Assembly: GCA_046303115.1 (NCBI GenBank)
Contig: JBKCGZ010000198.1
Coordinates: forward strand, 1 to 33,356
Origin: CAINEC01 sp046303115
Lineage (GTDB): Bacteria; Bacteroidota; Bacteroidia; AKYH767-A; OLB10
Length of the DNA stretch: 33,356 nt
Direction: 5' to 3'
In this document: positions 16,941-24,205 of the stretch, one piece after another
How the letters are laid out: every line of letters begins with the position of its first letter
Position numbering within the stretch: position 1 is the first letter of the stretch
Made by a program: the position numbers and the translations under genes
The notes under the pieces: generated by a model
What the model saw: only the letters and a program-made list of their open reading frames with translations
Told to the model about the DNA's origin: nothing
Database searches by the model: none

Positions 16941-17926
16941 GCTAATACTTGTTCTGCTTCTTTCATTAAAAGTTTTTTGTCGATAGGGACAACACCAACT
17001 TGCTCACAAACCAATCCTCCTGCTAAATTTGCTAATGAAGCAATCATTGTTTCACCTAATCCTAATCCAAGGCACAAAGCTGCTACACTTATAACGGTAT
17101 CGCCTGCACCCGAAACATCTGAAATATTTCTTACATGTGCAGGAATAATATTCTTCGTTGATTCATTACCGATATACACTCCATGTTCTGAAAGTGTCAC
17201 CATCATCGTTTTTATATGCTGTTTATTTCTAAACGGCTCACAAATAGTGCTCAATGTTTCAATATCTGGTTTCTTGAAATCCACTTTAACGCCTTGCTTT
17301 AATTCAATTAAGTTTGGTTTGAATAAATCAACACCTATGTATGCATTAAAGTTTTTCTTTTTAGGATCTACAGCAGTAGGAATATTTGCGTTCTTGCAAA
17401 TTGCGACTACTTCGTTGATTAATTCAGCATTTAAAACACCTTTGTCGTAATCTTCAAAAATAACAACCGCTGGTTTTTCCTTTTCAATTAATTGGTTAAT
17501 GACATGTAAAATTGCAGACTGTTCTTTCGATGATAAGTCGTGCATTACTTCATCATCTACTCGTAGTAATTGATGATTGTTTCCTATTACACGTGTCTTA
17601 ACAGTAGTTACTCTTTCCGATGATTGAATCATGCCGGAAGTCGACATTTTTAAATCCTTCATCAAATTAATTAACTCCTCTCCATTTCTGTCGTTGCCAA
17701 TCACCGAGCATAAAATAGGAATTGCACCCATCGATTGAATATTGATAGCAACATTCGCAGCGCCTCCTAAACGACTTTCTCTTTTCTTAACAGCCACAAT
17801 AGGTACAGGAGCTTCAGGAGAAATACGATCAACACTTCCCCATAGGTAAGCATCAACCATTACATCACCAATGATGAGTACTTTTAAGTTGTTAAATGAT
17901 TCAAATATTTTTTGAATATTATTCAC
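16937..17926 (-). CDS. rfaE1: D-glycero-beta-D-manno-heptose-7-phosphate kinase (PfkB family)
   Basis: 329 residues, kinase domain only; the nucleotidyltransferase half of E. coli HldE is absent, as expected when the two activities are encoded separately. The family-specific VDRISPEAPVPIV (32-44) and RLGGAANVAINIQSMG (52-67) identify it among PfkB kinases, and DVSGAGDTVIS (270-280) carries the catalytic D276 and anion hole. It phosphorylates heptose-7-phosphate at C1 in ADP-heptose synthesis for the lipopolysaccharide core. It lies 16 bases after the aminotransferase and overlaps ubiE by 4 bases. Confidence 0.9.
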   Translation of the reverse strand: MNNIQKIFESFNNLKVLIIGDVMVDAYLWGSVDRISPEAPVPIVAVKKRESRLGGAANVAINIQSMGAIPILCSVIGNDRNGEELINLMKDLKMSTSGMIQSSERVTTVKTRVIGNNHQLLRVDDEVMHDLSSKEQSAILHVINQLIEKEKPAVVIFEDYDKGVLNAELINEVVAICKNANIPTAVDPKKKNFNAYIGVDLFKPNLIELKQGVKVDFKKPDIETLSTICEPFRNKQHIKTMMVTLSEHGVYIGNESTKNIIPAHVRNISDVSGAGDTVISVAALCLGLGLGETMIASLANLAGGLVCEQVGVVPIDKKLLMKEAEQVLA

Positions 17927-17942
17927 TGCTATTCCGAGTTTA

Positions 17943-19136
17943 TTATTGAAGTTTAGCTAAAGCTGATTTGATTCTGGTTAATGCTTCCGTGAGGATTTCT
18001 TCTGATGTTGCATACGAAATACGAATACAACGATCATCACCGAAGGCTTCTCCAGTTACTAAAGAAACTTTCGCTTCTTTCAATAGGTACATGCAAAGGT
18101 CACTCGCAGTTTTAATGGTTGTTTCACCATCTGTTTTTCCAAAGAAATAAGTCACATCAGGAAAAACATAAAACGCACCTTTAGGCTTATTAAATTTCCA
18201 ACCTGGAATTTGTGACATTAAATCCAATACTAAATTTCTACGCTTTAAAAATAAATCACGCATGTATTCATATTCACTCCAATCGGTACTGATTGCTTTC
18301 ACAGCTGCTTTTTGTGCAATTGAGGATGCAGCTGAGGTAAATTGTCCTTGCATCTTATCACACGCTTTCGCTATTTCTTTGCTTGCACCAATGTAACCAA
18401 TACGCCATCCCGTCATAGCATAACCTTTCGAAACCCCATTAACGATAATCACACGCTCTTTGATAAAATCAAACTGTGCAATGCTTTCATGAGTGCCTTC
18501 AAAACGAATATGCTCGTAAATCTCATCTGATAAAATGAAAATCTGAGGGTGTGGTGCTATCACTTCAGCAATACTCTGCAACTCCTCTTTTGAATACATC
18601 GATCCAGTAGGATTACAAGGCGAAGAAAACATCAATAGTTTTGTTTTCGGAGTAATTGCATTTTTAATCTGCTCTGCAGTAGGTTTGAAATTCGTTTCAA
18701 TACTTGTATTGATAAAAACAGGAACACCTCCAGCTAATTTTATAATCTGCGAATAAGATACCCAATAAGGGGTAGGGATAATCACTTCTTCACCTGGATT
18801 AACTAAACTCATTACCACATTGGCAATACTTTGCTTAGCACCAGTAGAAACTACAATTTGGTCAGGTGGATAATCAAGATTATTTTCGCGTTTAAATTTC
18901 TCGCTAATCGCTTTTCTTAAATCAGCATATCCTGCAATAGGAGGATAAAAAGTGAATCCATCGTCAATTGCTTTTTTAGCAGCTTCGCGGATATCCTGTG
19001 GCGTTACAAAGTCGGGTTCGCCTAAACTTAAGTTGATAATATCATGACCTTGCTCCTGCAGTTCTCGACTTAGTCGCGCCATAGCAATTGTTGCCGATTC
19101 TTCAAGTTCGTTAATTCGTTGCGATAGGTAATTCAT
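17943..19136 (-). CDS. Pyridoxal-phosphate aminotransferase (aspartate aminotransferase-like, class I)
   Basis: 397 residues, fold-type I aminotransferase. Visible motifs: LSLGEPDFVTP, FYPPIAGYADLRKAI, STGAKQSIANV, PTPYWVSY, FSSPCNPTGSMYS (Asn of the NPTG loop), ILSDEIYEHI (Asp that pairs with the cofactor nitrogen) and NGVSKGYAMTGWRIGY with the Schiff-base lysine K237. C-terminal Arg in IRISYATSEE binds the substrate carboxylate. Closest in pattern to bacterial Ib aspartate aminotransferases; it may also serve prephenate or aromatic transamination. It heads a five-gene minus-strand run. Confidence 0.93.
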   Translation of the reverse strand: MNYLSQRINELEESATIAMARLSRELQEQGHDIINLSLGEPDFVTPQDIREAAKKAIDDGFTFYPPIAGYADLRKAISEKFKRENNLDYPPDQIVVSTGAKQSIANVVMSLVNPGEEVIIPTPYWVSYSQIIKLAGGVPVFINTSIETNFKPTAEQIKNAITPKTKLLMFSSPCNPTGSMYSKEELQSIAEVIAPHPQIFILSDEIYEHIRFEGTHESIAQFDFIKERVIIVNGVSKGYAMTGWRIGYIGASKEIAKACDKMQGQFTSAASSIAQKAAVKAISTDWSEYEYMRDLFLKRRNLVLDLMSQIPGWKFNKPKGAFYVFPDVTYFFGKTDGETTIKTASDLCMYLLKEAKVSLVTGEAFGDDRCIRISYATSEEILTEALTRIKSALAKLQ

Positions 19137-19154
19137 ATAGCTCTATAGAGAGAG

Positions 19155-19162
19155 CAAAAATA
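19155..19162 (-). promoter_or_regulatory. Candidate -7 promoter element for the aminotransferase-to-FAD oxidoreductase operon
   Basis: TATTTTTG on the minus strand fits TAnnTTTG and lies 18 bases before the ATG at 19136. A short GCTCT/AGAGC hairpin (starting at 19139) would fall in the leader. No well-spaced -33 TTG was found. Confidence 0.45.
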
Positions 19163-19351
19163 TCAAAAAAAGTAGCCAATTATACCTCTATATTGAACAT
19201 TTTTATAGGTCTTTATGACTCAAAATGAGCGTGTTAAATAATTGAACCGAATTATGACAGAGTGGTGATAGCATGATAAGTCAAAAATACCTGTATGGAC
19301 AAGGGATTATTCACACCCATTTTTACGATATTTGAACTTCAAAATTTTGCT

Positions 19352-19882
19352 ATGAATTTAACGAATGATATCACTTTGTTGATTGTATTTTCCTTGCCGC
19401 CATTAGTGGTTGCGTATACAGCTTACATGCTAATCAAGAAGTTTTTGCAAAGGGAGCAAAACTTAAAATTATTAGATATTAAAATTTCCAACCAGAAAGA
19501 TACATTGCCTTTACGCTTGCAAGCATACGAAAGAATGGCTTTGTACTTAGAGCGTATTTCACCGAATCATATGCTGTTAAATCAGTATGAGCATGGAATG
19601 ACCGTTCGCGATTTTCAACGTTCATTAATTACGATGGTGCGAGATGAATTTGAACATAATCTAGCCATGCAGATTTATATTTCGCCTGCATTATGGAACA
19701 TTATCCGCAACACAAAAGAAGATGTAGTTAATCAGATTAACCGTTCTGCTGCAGCCATCAATCCTGATGCACCAGCGCACGAATTAAGTGAGCATTTTTT
19801 CAATGAAGTATTGGCAAGTGAAAACTTCGTAACACAAAAAGCACTGGCTATTTTAAAATCAGAAGTAGCACAATTATTTTAA
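19352..19882 (+). CDS. Membrane-anchored hypothetical protein (DUF7935-like)
   Basis: 176 residues from the ATG at 19352. The ATG at 19295 would add 19 residues, but a promoter-like GATATTTG (19327-19334) lies between them, so the later start is preferred. One transmembrane helix near the N-terminus (about residues 8-27: LLIVFSLPPLVVAYTAYMLI) is followed by a predominantly helical cytoplasmic domain with LRLQAYERMALYLERI, RDEFEHNLAMQIYIS and WNIIRNTKEDVVNQINR. I recall similar ORFs next to methylmalonyl-CoA mutase genes across Bacteroidota (annotated DUF7935), but cannot confirm the number. It ends 3 bases before the mutase start, suggesting cotranscription and a possible link. No function can be given. 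Confidence 0.75.
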   Translation: MNLTNDITLLIVFSLPPLVVAYTAYMLIKKFLQREQNLKLLDIKISNQKDTLPLRLQAYERMALYLERISPNHMLLNQYEHGMTVRDFQRSLITMVRDEFEHNLAMQIYISPALWNIIRNTKEDVVNQINRSAAAINPDAPAHELSEHFFNEVLASENFVTQKALAILKSEVAQLF

Positions 19883-19885
19883 GCA

Positions 19886-21442
19886 ATGTCGAACGATACA
19901 AAAAAAATTACAACCGACTCAGATATTGAAGTTGATCGTATATATACTAACGATGGTGAAGAAGATGCTGGTAAGTTTCCTTTTACGAGAGGTGTTCAAC
20001 CTGATATGTATAGAGGGAAATTATGGACCATGCGACAGTATGCTGGATTTAGTACAGCGGAAGAAAGTAACGAACGTTATCACTTTTTATTAAATCAGGG
20101 AACAACAGGATTATCGGTTGCATTTGATTTACCAACACAAATCGGTTATGATTCTACGCATGAATTATCTGATGGTGAAGTAGGGAAGGCCGGTGTTGCG
20201 ATTGATTCGTTAGCGGACATGGAAATTCTTTTTAAAGGAATTGAGTTGGAGAAAATCACTACATCTATGACGATTAATGCGTCTGCTTCAGTGTTGTTGT
20301 GTATGTACATCGCGTTAGCAAAAAAGCAAGGTGCTAATCTGGCAAATATTTCAGGTACGATACAAAATGATATTTTAAAAGAGTATGCTGCACGTGGGAC
20401 GTATATTTATCCTCCAAAGCCAAGCATGCGAATCATTACAGATATTTTTGAGTATTGCAGCAAGGAATTACCAAAGTGGAATACAATTTCTATTTCCGGA
20501 TATCATATTCGTGAAGCAGGTGCGAATGCAGTGCAAGAGTTAGCATTTACGTTGGCCGATGGAAAAGCATATTTACAGGCAGCCATTGATAAAGGACTTG
20601 ATATAAATGTTTTTGCAAAGCGACTTTCTTTCTTCTTTAATGCACATAATAATTTGTTTGAAGAAGTAGCGAAGTTTAGGGCCGCACGTAAAATGTGGGC
20701 GCAGATTACAAAGGAATTAGGTGCTACAGATCCACGTGCGATGATGTTGCGTTTTCATACGCAAACAGGCGGTTCAACATTAACTGCGCAGCAACCTCAA
20801 AATAATATTGTGCGTGTTACCATACAGGCATTAGCTGCTGTGTTAGGTGGTACTCAGTCGTTGCATACCAACGGATTCGATGAAGCCTTAGCATTACCTA
20901 CAGAAGAAGCCGCACGTATTGCACTACGTACACAGCAAATCGTTGCTTTTGAAAGTGGTGCAACCATGACCGTTGATCCTTTAGGAGGTAGTCATTATGT
21001 AGAGGCATTGACAAAAGAAGTAGAAGAAAAGGCGTGGGAATATATTCGTAAAATTGATGAGATGGGTGGTGCCGTTGCTGCTATAGAAGCTGGGTATATT
21101 CAGAAAGAAATTGCGAGTTCAGCATACCAGTATCAGCGTGATATTGAATCAGGTGATAAAGTAATTGTTGGCGTAAATAAGTTTTCTATTGAAGAACCTC
21201 CATTTGAAAATCTGTTTACGGTGGATGATACTATTCGTCAGGTGCAAATTGATAAAATCAATAAAGTAAAAGCGAGTCGTGACAACGCGCGTGTAGAACA
21301 AACATTAAAGGCTTTAGAGGCAGTAGCAAAAGATGGAAGCAATGTGATGCCGAAAATTCTGGATGCCGTAGAAGCTTATGCTACTTTAGGAGAGGTTTGT
21401 GACGTGATGCGTGGTGTATTCGGAGAGTATACGGGAGGATAA
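19886..21442 (+). CDS. Methylmalonyl-CoA mutase catalytic (large-subunit) domain protein without B12-binding domain
   Basis: 518 residues. The catalytic TIM barrel of adenosylcobalamin-dependent acyl-CoA mutases is unmistakable: TRGVQPDMYRGKLWTMRQYA, NQGTTGLSVAFDLPTQIGYD, SGTIQNDILKEYAARGTYIY and SISGYHIREAGA. Two residues that select methylmalonyl-CoA over isobutyryl-CoA in characterised enzymes are kept: Tyr52 in MRQYAGFST and Arg182 in PPKPSMRII. Full-length mutase polypeptides exceed 700 residues and end in a cobalamin-binding Rossmann domain with DxHxxG; this protein stops before it, and no small subunit is encoded nearby. It probably needs a separately encoded partner, as in archaeal-type two-chain mutases. 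It would interconvert succinyl-CoA and (R)-methylmalonyl-CoA. It abuts the convergent ftsB-like gene. Confidence 0.9.
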   Translation: MSNDTKKITTDSDIEVDRIYTNDGEEDAGKFPFTRGVQPDMYRGKLWTMRQYAGFSTAEESNERYHFLLNQGTTGLSVAFDLPTQIGYDSTHELSDGEVGKAGVAIDSLADMEILFKGIELEKITTSMTINASASVLLCMYIALAKKQGANLANISGTIQNDILKEYAARGTYIYPPKPSMRIITDIFEYCSKELPKWNTISISGYHIREAGANAVQELAFTLADGKAYLQAAIDKGLDINVFAKRLSFFFNAHNNLFEEVAKFRAARKMWAQITKELGATDPRAMMLRFHTQTGGSTLTAQQPQNNIVRVTIQALAAVLGGTQSLHTNGFDEALALPTEEAARIALRTQQIVAFESGATMTVDPLGGSHYVEALTKEVEEKAWEYIRKIDEMGGAVAAIEAGYIQKEIASSAYQYQRDIESGDKVIVGVNKFSIEEPPFENLFTVDDTIRQVQIDKINKVKASRDNARVEQTLKALEAVAKDGSNVMPKILDAVEAYATLGEVCDVMRGVFGEYTGG

Positions 21443-21787
21443 TTACTCTTCGTATTTAACTTCTTCGTTGATAGAATCATTGACAAATAAAAAAATATCT
21501 TCATTATCTTTTTTCATCAGATAATGCTCGCGTGCATATTTTTCGAGATGTTCTGGGTCAGACATTAACTCCTGCATATCGTTTTTATTTTTTTCGATTT
21601 CCGAAGTATAATATGCTTTATCCGCTTTTAATTTCCCAAGTTCACTTCTGTAACTGTACAACGTGAACATGTCATTTTTATCGAAGAATGTCATCCAGAT
21701 TAAAAAAACAAAAGCTGTCATAAAATACCTGTTCTTGAGGTAAGGTACCAACTTTTTTAACTTGACTTTTTTCAGGTTGAAATTCAT
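21443..21787 (-). CDS. Septum formation initiator (FtsB/DivIC-like)
   Basis: 114 residues. A short basic N-terminus, one transmembrane helix (about 19-37: NRYFMTAFVFLIWMTFFDK) and a periplasmic coiled coil (about 45-75: YRSELGKLKADKAYYTSEIEKNK), followed by the family's 'E..AR..Y.Mkk..E..f' signature: LEKYAREHYLMKKDNEDIFLF. FtsB/DivIC pairs with FtsL and FtsQ/DivIB in the divisome to trigger septal wall synthesis. Its stop directly abuts the convergent mutase gene. A divIC-type gene beside a mutase gene is an arrangement I recall from other Bacteroidota. Confidence 0.9.
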   Translation of the reverse strand: MNFNLKKVKLKKLVPYLKNRYFMTAFVFLIWMTFFDKNDMFTLYSYRSELGKLKADKAYYTSEIEKNKNDMQELMSDPEHLEKYAREHYLMKKDNEDIFLFVNDSINEEVKYEE

Positions 21788-21840
21788 GATGGTAAAAGTA
21801 AAAATGATTTTGAAAATAGCAAGTAGGAAAAGGACGAATA

Positions 21841-21893
21841 AAAAATAATTTAACTACCGTTAATTGTCAATTACTCCCAACAACTAACGGTAG
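21841..21893 (-). terminator. Hairpin with T-rich tail downstream of pspC
   Basis: Arms CTACCGTTA (21854-21862) and TAACGGTAG (21885-21893) form a perfect 9-bp stem with a 22-base loop. On the minus strand it lies 13 bases after the PspC gene's stop and is followed by a T-rich stretch (complement of 21841-21853). It probably ends the padR-pspC transcript before the ftsB-like gene. The long loop lowers confidence. Confidence 0.55.
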
Positions 21894-21906
21894 CTATTAA
21901 ATCTGA

Positions 21907-23592
21907 TTATTTACCAATATGTATATTCACATTTTCGTGATGGGCCGTATCTCCATTCTTATCAATTTTCACTTCTTTACCATTAACGCTTACTTGAATG
22001 GTTGTTTCTTCTTTTTGATTGTGTTCTGATTTATAATTCGGATTGCAACTCGTACATTCTAATCCACCACCTGTCATCATCCAGAATTTTTCTGTCATAT
22101 CATCATCGAAGGTGTTGGTGATGTTTTTAATATCATGTAATAACAAGTCAAGGTCGTTTCCTAGGTAAACCGATTTCCCTGCAGGTACTTTTAATATTAA
22201 ATGAACTGATTGTCCTCGGAATTTTTTATTAGGCAGAATACTAAAATAATTTGACAAGGCAAGGGAGCTGTCTGTCTGACTAATCTTATATTGTAATTCT
22301 TTAGTTCCTAAAATGGCATCTTGTTTACTGCTTCCGCGAGACGTAATTTCTTGAATTAATTCGAATTCATTTCCATCGGCTCTAACGATATCTAAATCCA
22401 CTAATGTTAAAGAGGCTGTATCTTGATTCGACACGATATTAAAGTTATTATTTTTTCCACTTACACCAATAAAAATATCAGAAGCGCTTTGGTTAACTAA
22501 GATATCATTCAAATACAATGTATCGCCTTTCGGTTGTTGAAGTGGCATTGTTACAGATGCTGTTTGTTTTGATCTAAAGTTTTTACTTACTGAAAGCGCA
22601 ATAAAAACCACCATAATTAATCCGATAATCCACAATACTCCTGCAGTTGTTCTAACAGGTTTAGGTTCTTTTTTGATGTTAAATAAATAATGCAATACTC
22701 TATAAAGAATAAATAATAAAGGAATGCCAATCATGAATGCTATACCTGTAATAGCTATAAACATTTGTGTTGGAGAAAGAACAAAATTGCTTAAGAAAAC
22801 TGGGACGTTGGCATCTCCTAGGGCTCCTGTGATTCCCAAAAGAGCCATCATTAAACCGAATAATAAAATGAAAAGTACGATTGAAACGACTGCTCCAAAA
22901 AACTTAGCAATAAAGGTTAATATTTGAATTGCAATTGAAATTACATCTTCTACAAATCTGGATAATCGCGAAGTGCCTTTTTCGAATAAAGGCTTTTTAC
23001 CTTTTACTCTTTCTGTTAGATCGGTAACATCATCTTCAATTGTTTCTTTTATTGTATCGAGATTGATTGGTTTACCCTTCATCGCTAATTTTTCAGAGGC
23101 ATTTTTAGCTTTCGGAATTACAATCCACAGAATGAAATATAGCAATAAACCTGCTCCATAGATTAAAGAAATTAATAGCAAGAGTCGAAGCCATAAAGGT
23201 TGTATTCCAAAGTAATGGGCAACACCACTACAAACACCACCTACAATTTTATCATCTGGATCACGAAATAATTTCTTTTCAGCGCGGTCTTGTTTGGTGT
23301 TCTCGTTGTTATTATTGGATGCATCATCAGCTCCTGCAACCTCCGATGGTTTGCCCAATTGCTGCATAACTTCTTCTACATCAGCATCAGTAACAACCAT
23401 TCTGCTATTAGCCATTTTTTCAGAAAACATCTCTGCGATTCTCGTTTCAATGTCCTGAATAATCTCATCACGCCCATCAGAAAGTGTGAAATAACTTTTT
23501 ATGTTCGATAAATAATTTTGTAATTGTTCGTATGCGGTTTCTTCGATGTGAAATACGATTCCGCCAATATTTACGGTGACTGTTTTTTTCAT
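21907..23592 (-). CDS. PspC-domain membrane protein with large C-terminal region
   Basis: 561 residues. Residues 1-85 form a small soluble domain (VTVNIGGIVFHIEE, with IQDIETRIAEMF) common in Bacteroidota PspC proteins. The PspC domain spans about 106-162: LFRDPDDKIVGGVCSGVAHYFGI and a transmembrane helix ending in LWIVIPKAKNASEK. Further membrane segments lie at about 220-257, 275-300 and 318-336, followed by a C-terminal extracytoplasmic region (340-561) of beta-rich appearance with CTSCN near the end. PspC proteins take part in envelope-stress responses in other bacteria; the role here is inferred. The ATG lies 1 base after the padR stop, so the two form one operon, consistent with a PadR repressor controlling an envelope-stress protein. 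Confidence 0.9.
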   Translation of the reverse strand: MKKTVTVNIGGIVFHIEETAYEQLQNYLSNIKSYFTLSDGRDEIIQDIETRIAEMFSEKMANSRMVVTDADVEEVMQQLGKPSEVAGADDASNNNNENTKQDRAEKKLFRDPDDKIVGGVCSGVAHYFGIQPLWLRLLLLISLIYGAGLLLYFILWIVIPKAKNASEKLAMKGKPINLDTIKETIEDDVTDLTERVKGKKPLFEKGTSRLSRFVEDVISIAIQILTFIAKFFGAVVSIVLFILLFGLMMALLGITGALGDANVPVFLSNFVLSPTQMFIAITGIAFMIGIPLLFILYRVLHYLFNIKKEPKPVRTTAGVLWIIGLIMVVFIALSVSKNFRSKQTASVTMPLQQPKGDTLYLNDILVNQSASDIFIGVSGKNNNFNIVSNQDTASLTLVDLDIVRADGNEFELIQEITSRGSSKQDAILGTKELQYKISQTDSSLALSNYFSILPNKKFRGQSVHLILKVPAGKSVYLGNDLDLLLHDIKNITNTFDDDMTEKFWMMTGGGLECTSCNPNYKSEHNQKEETTIQVSVNGKEVKIDKNGDTAHHENVNIHIGK

Positions 23593-23593
23593 A

Positions 23594-23923
23594 TTATTTT
23601 GAGGTTGTCATTTTAACGGCTTGCGCCAATTCATTCCAGGTTTGATTTAAAGCGTTGAAGAATTCTTCACCAATAGGGGTGAGTGAATAATACTTCCGTG
23701 GTGGGCCGCTTAATGACTCCTTCCAATTATAGGCTAGGAGACCTTGATTTTTTAAGCGGGTTAAAAGCGGGTAGAGGGTGCCTTCTACTACAATTAGTTT
23801 GGCATCTTTTAGCTTACTGATAATATCGGATGGATAAACTTCTCCTTGCGATATAATGCCGAGTATGCAAAACTCCAGTACGCCTTTACGCATTTGCTGT
23901 TGTGTGTTTTCGAGATTACTCAT
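23594..23923 (-). CDS. PadR-family transcriptional regulator
   Basis: 109 residues from the ATG at 23923; the in-frame ATG at 23974 is rejected because the promoter elements lie between the two. The winged-helix hallmarks are clear: KGVLEFCILGIIS (13-25), the recognition region EGTLYPLLTRLKNQGLL (47-63) and the PadR signature PPRKYYSLTPIGEEFF (74-89). It lacks a long C-terminal dimerisation helix, placing it with the short PadR-s2 class. It is cotranscribed with pspC. A large inverted repeat covers its promoter, so autoregulation is likely. Confidence 0.93.
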   Translation of the reverse strand: MSNLENTQQQMRKGVLEFCILGIISQGEVYPSDIISKLKDAKLIVVEGTLYPLLTRLKNQGLLAYNWKESLSGPPRKYYSLTPIGEEFFNALNQTWNELAQAVKMTTSK

Positions 23924-23942
23924 GCTTTTTATTTGATGGGTG

Positions 23943-23974
23943 CAAACATAAGTTATTTTTATAGTACTATGCAA
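23943..23974 (-). promoter_or_regulatory. Promoter of the padR-pspC operon
   Basis: On the minus strand, -33 TTG (complement of 23972-23974) and -7 TATGTTTG (complement of 23943-23950, exact TAnnTTTG) are separated by 21 bases. The -7 element ends 19 bases before the ATG at 23923. This is the best-formed promoter in the window together with that of pckA. Confidence 0.65.
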
Positions 23975-23994
23975 TACAAGGTACTATTAAAATA
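23954..23994. repeat. Long inverted repeat over the padR promoter, candidate operator
   Basis: Left arm TATTTTTATAGTAC (23954-23967) and right arm GTACTATTAAAATA (23981-23994) are complementary at 13 of 14 positions with a 13-base spacer. The -33 TTG sits at the centre. The left half also contains the perfect 10-base palindrome ATAGTACTAT (23961-23970), and GTACTAT occurs twice, 17 bases apart. The size, symmetry and promoter overlap fit binding of dimeric PadR; this is inferred. Confidence 0.65.
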
Positions 23995-24042
23995 CTTAAG
24001 TGCTTGTATTACAGCAATAAAAATTTCGGTTGTTTGATTAAA

Positions 24043-24118
24043 ATGTCCGATTTAGTGTAGTGTAATTGATTGCATTCAATTATTTTCAAGCAATAATTGA
24101 GACCAATATTTCGGACAT
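24043..24118. repeat. Nested inverted repeats in the padR-trmN6 intergenic region
   Basis: Outer arms ATGTCCGA (24043-24050) and TCGGACAT (24111-24118) are perfect complements. Inside them TCAATTATT (24076-24084) and AATAATTGA (24092-24100) form a perfect 9-bp stem with a 7-base loop. The 282-base gap 23924-24205 contains no gene-like ORF. It could be a structured RNA element or a set of regulatory sites. Confidence 0.45.
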
Positions 24119-24130
24119 GTTTGGATGATT

Positions 24131-24157
24131 TGTACCAAATATTGCATTTTTGGTACA
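24131..24157. repeat. 27-base palindrome upstream of trmN6, candidate operator
   Basis: TGTACCAAA (24131-24139) and TTTGGTACA (24149-24157) are perfect 9-base arms; 11 of 13 pairs across the whole palindrome are complementary. The right arm overlaps the proposed -33 TTG of the trmN6 promoter (24150-24152). Position and symmetry suggest a repressor site; the regulator is unknown. Confidence 0.55.
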
Positions 24158-24182
24158 CGTTATTGCGATATGGGATTATTTG
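24150..24182 (+). promoter_or_regulatory. Candidate promoter for trmN6
   Basis: TTG (24150-24152) as -33 and ATTATTTG (24175-24182) as a degenerate -7 element (TTTG kept, TA not) with a 22-base spacer. The -7 element ends 23 bases before the ATG at 24206. Weak on its own. Confidence 0.4.
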
Positions 24183-24205
24183 CACCACATCTGAATCTAT
24201 AAAAA

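Noticed and set aside
23924..23974. Longer PadR N-terminus from the ATG at 23974
   Set aside because: The promoter's -7 element falls inside this stretch, and the family start MSNLENTQQQMRKG fits the ATG at 23923.
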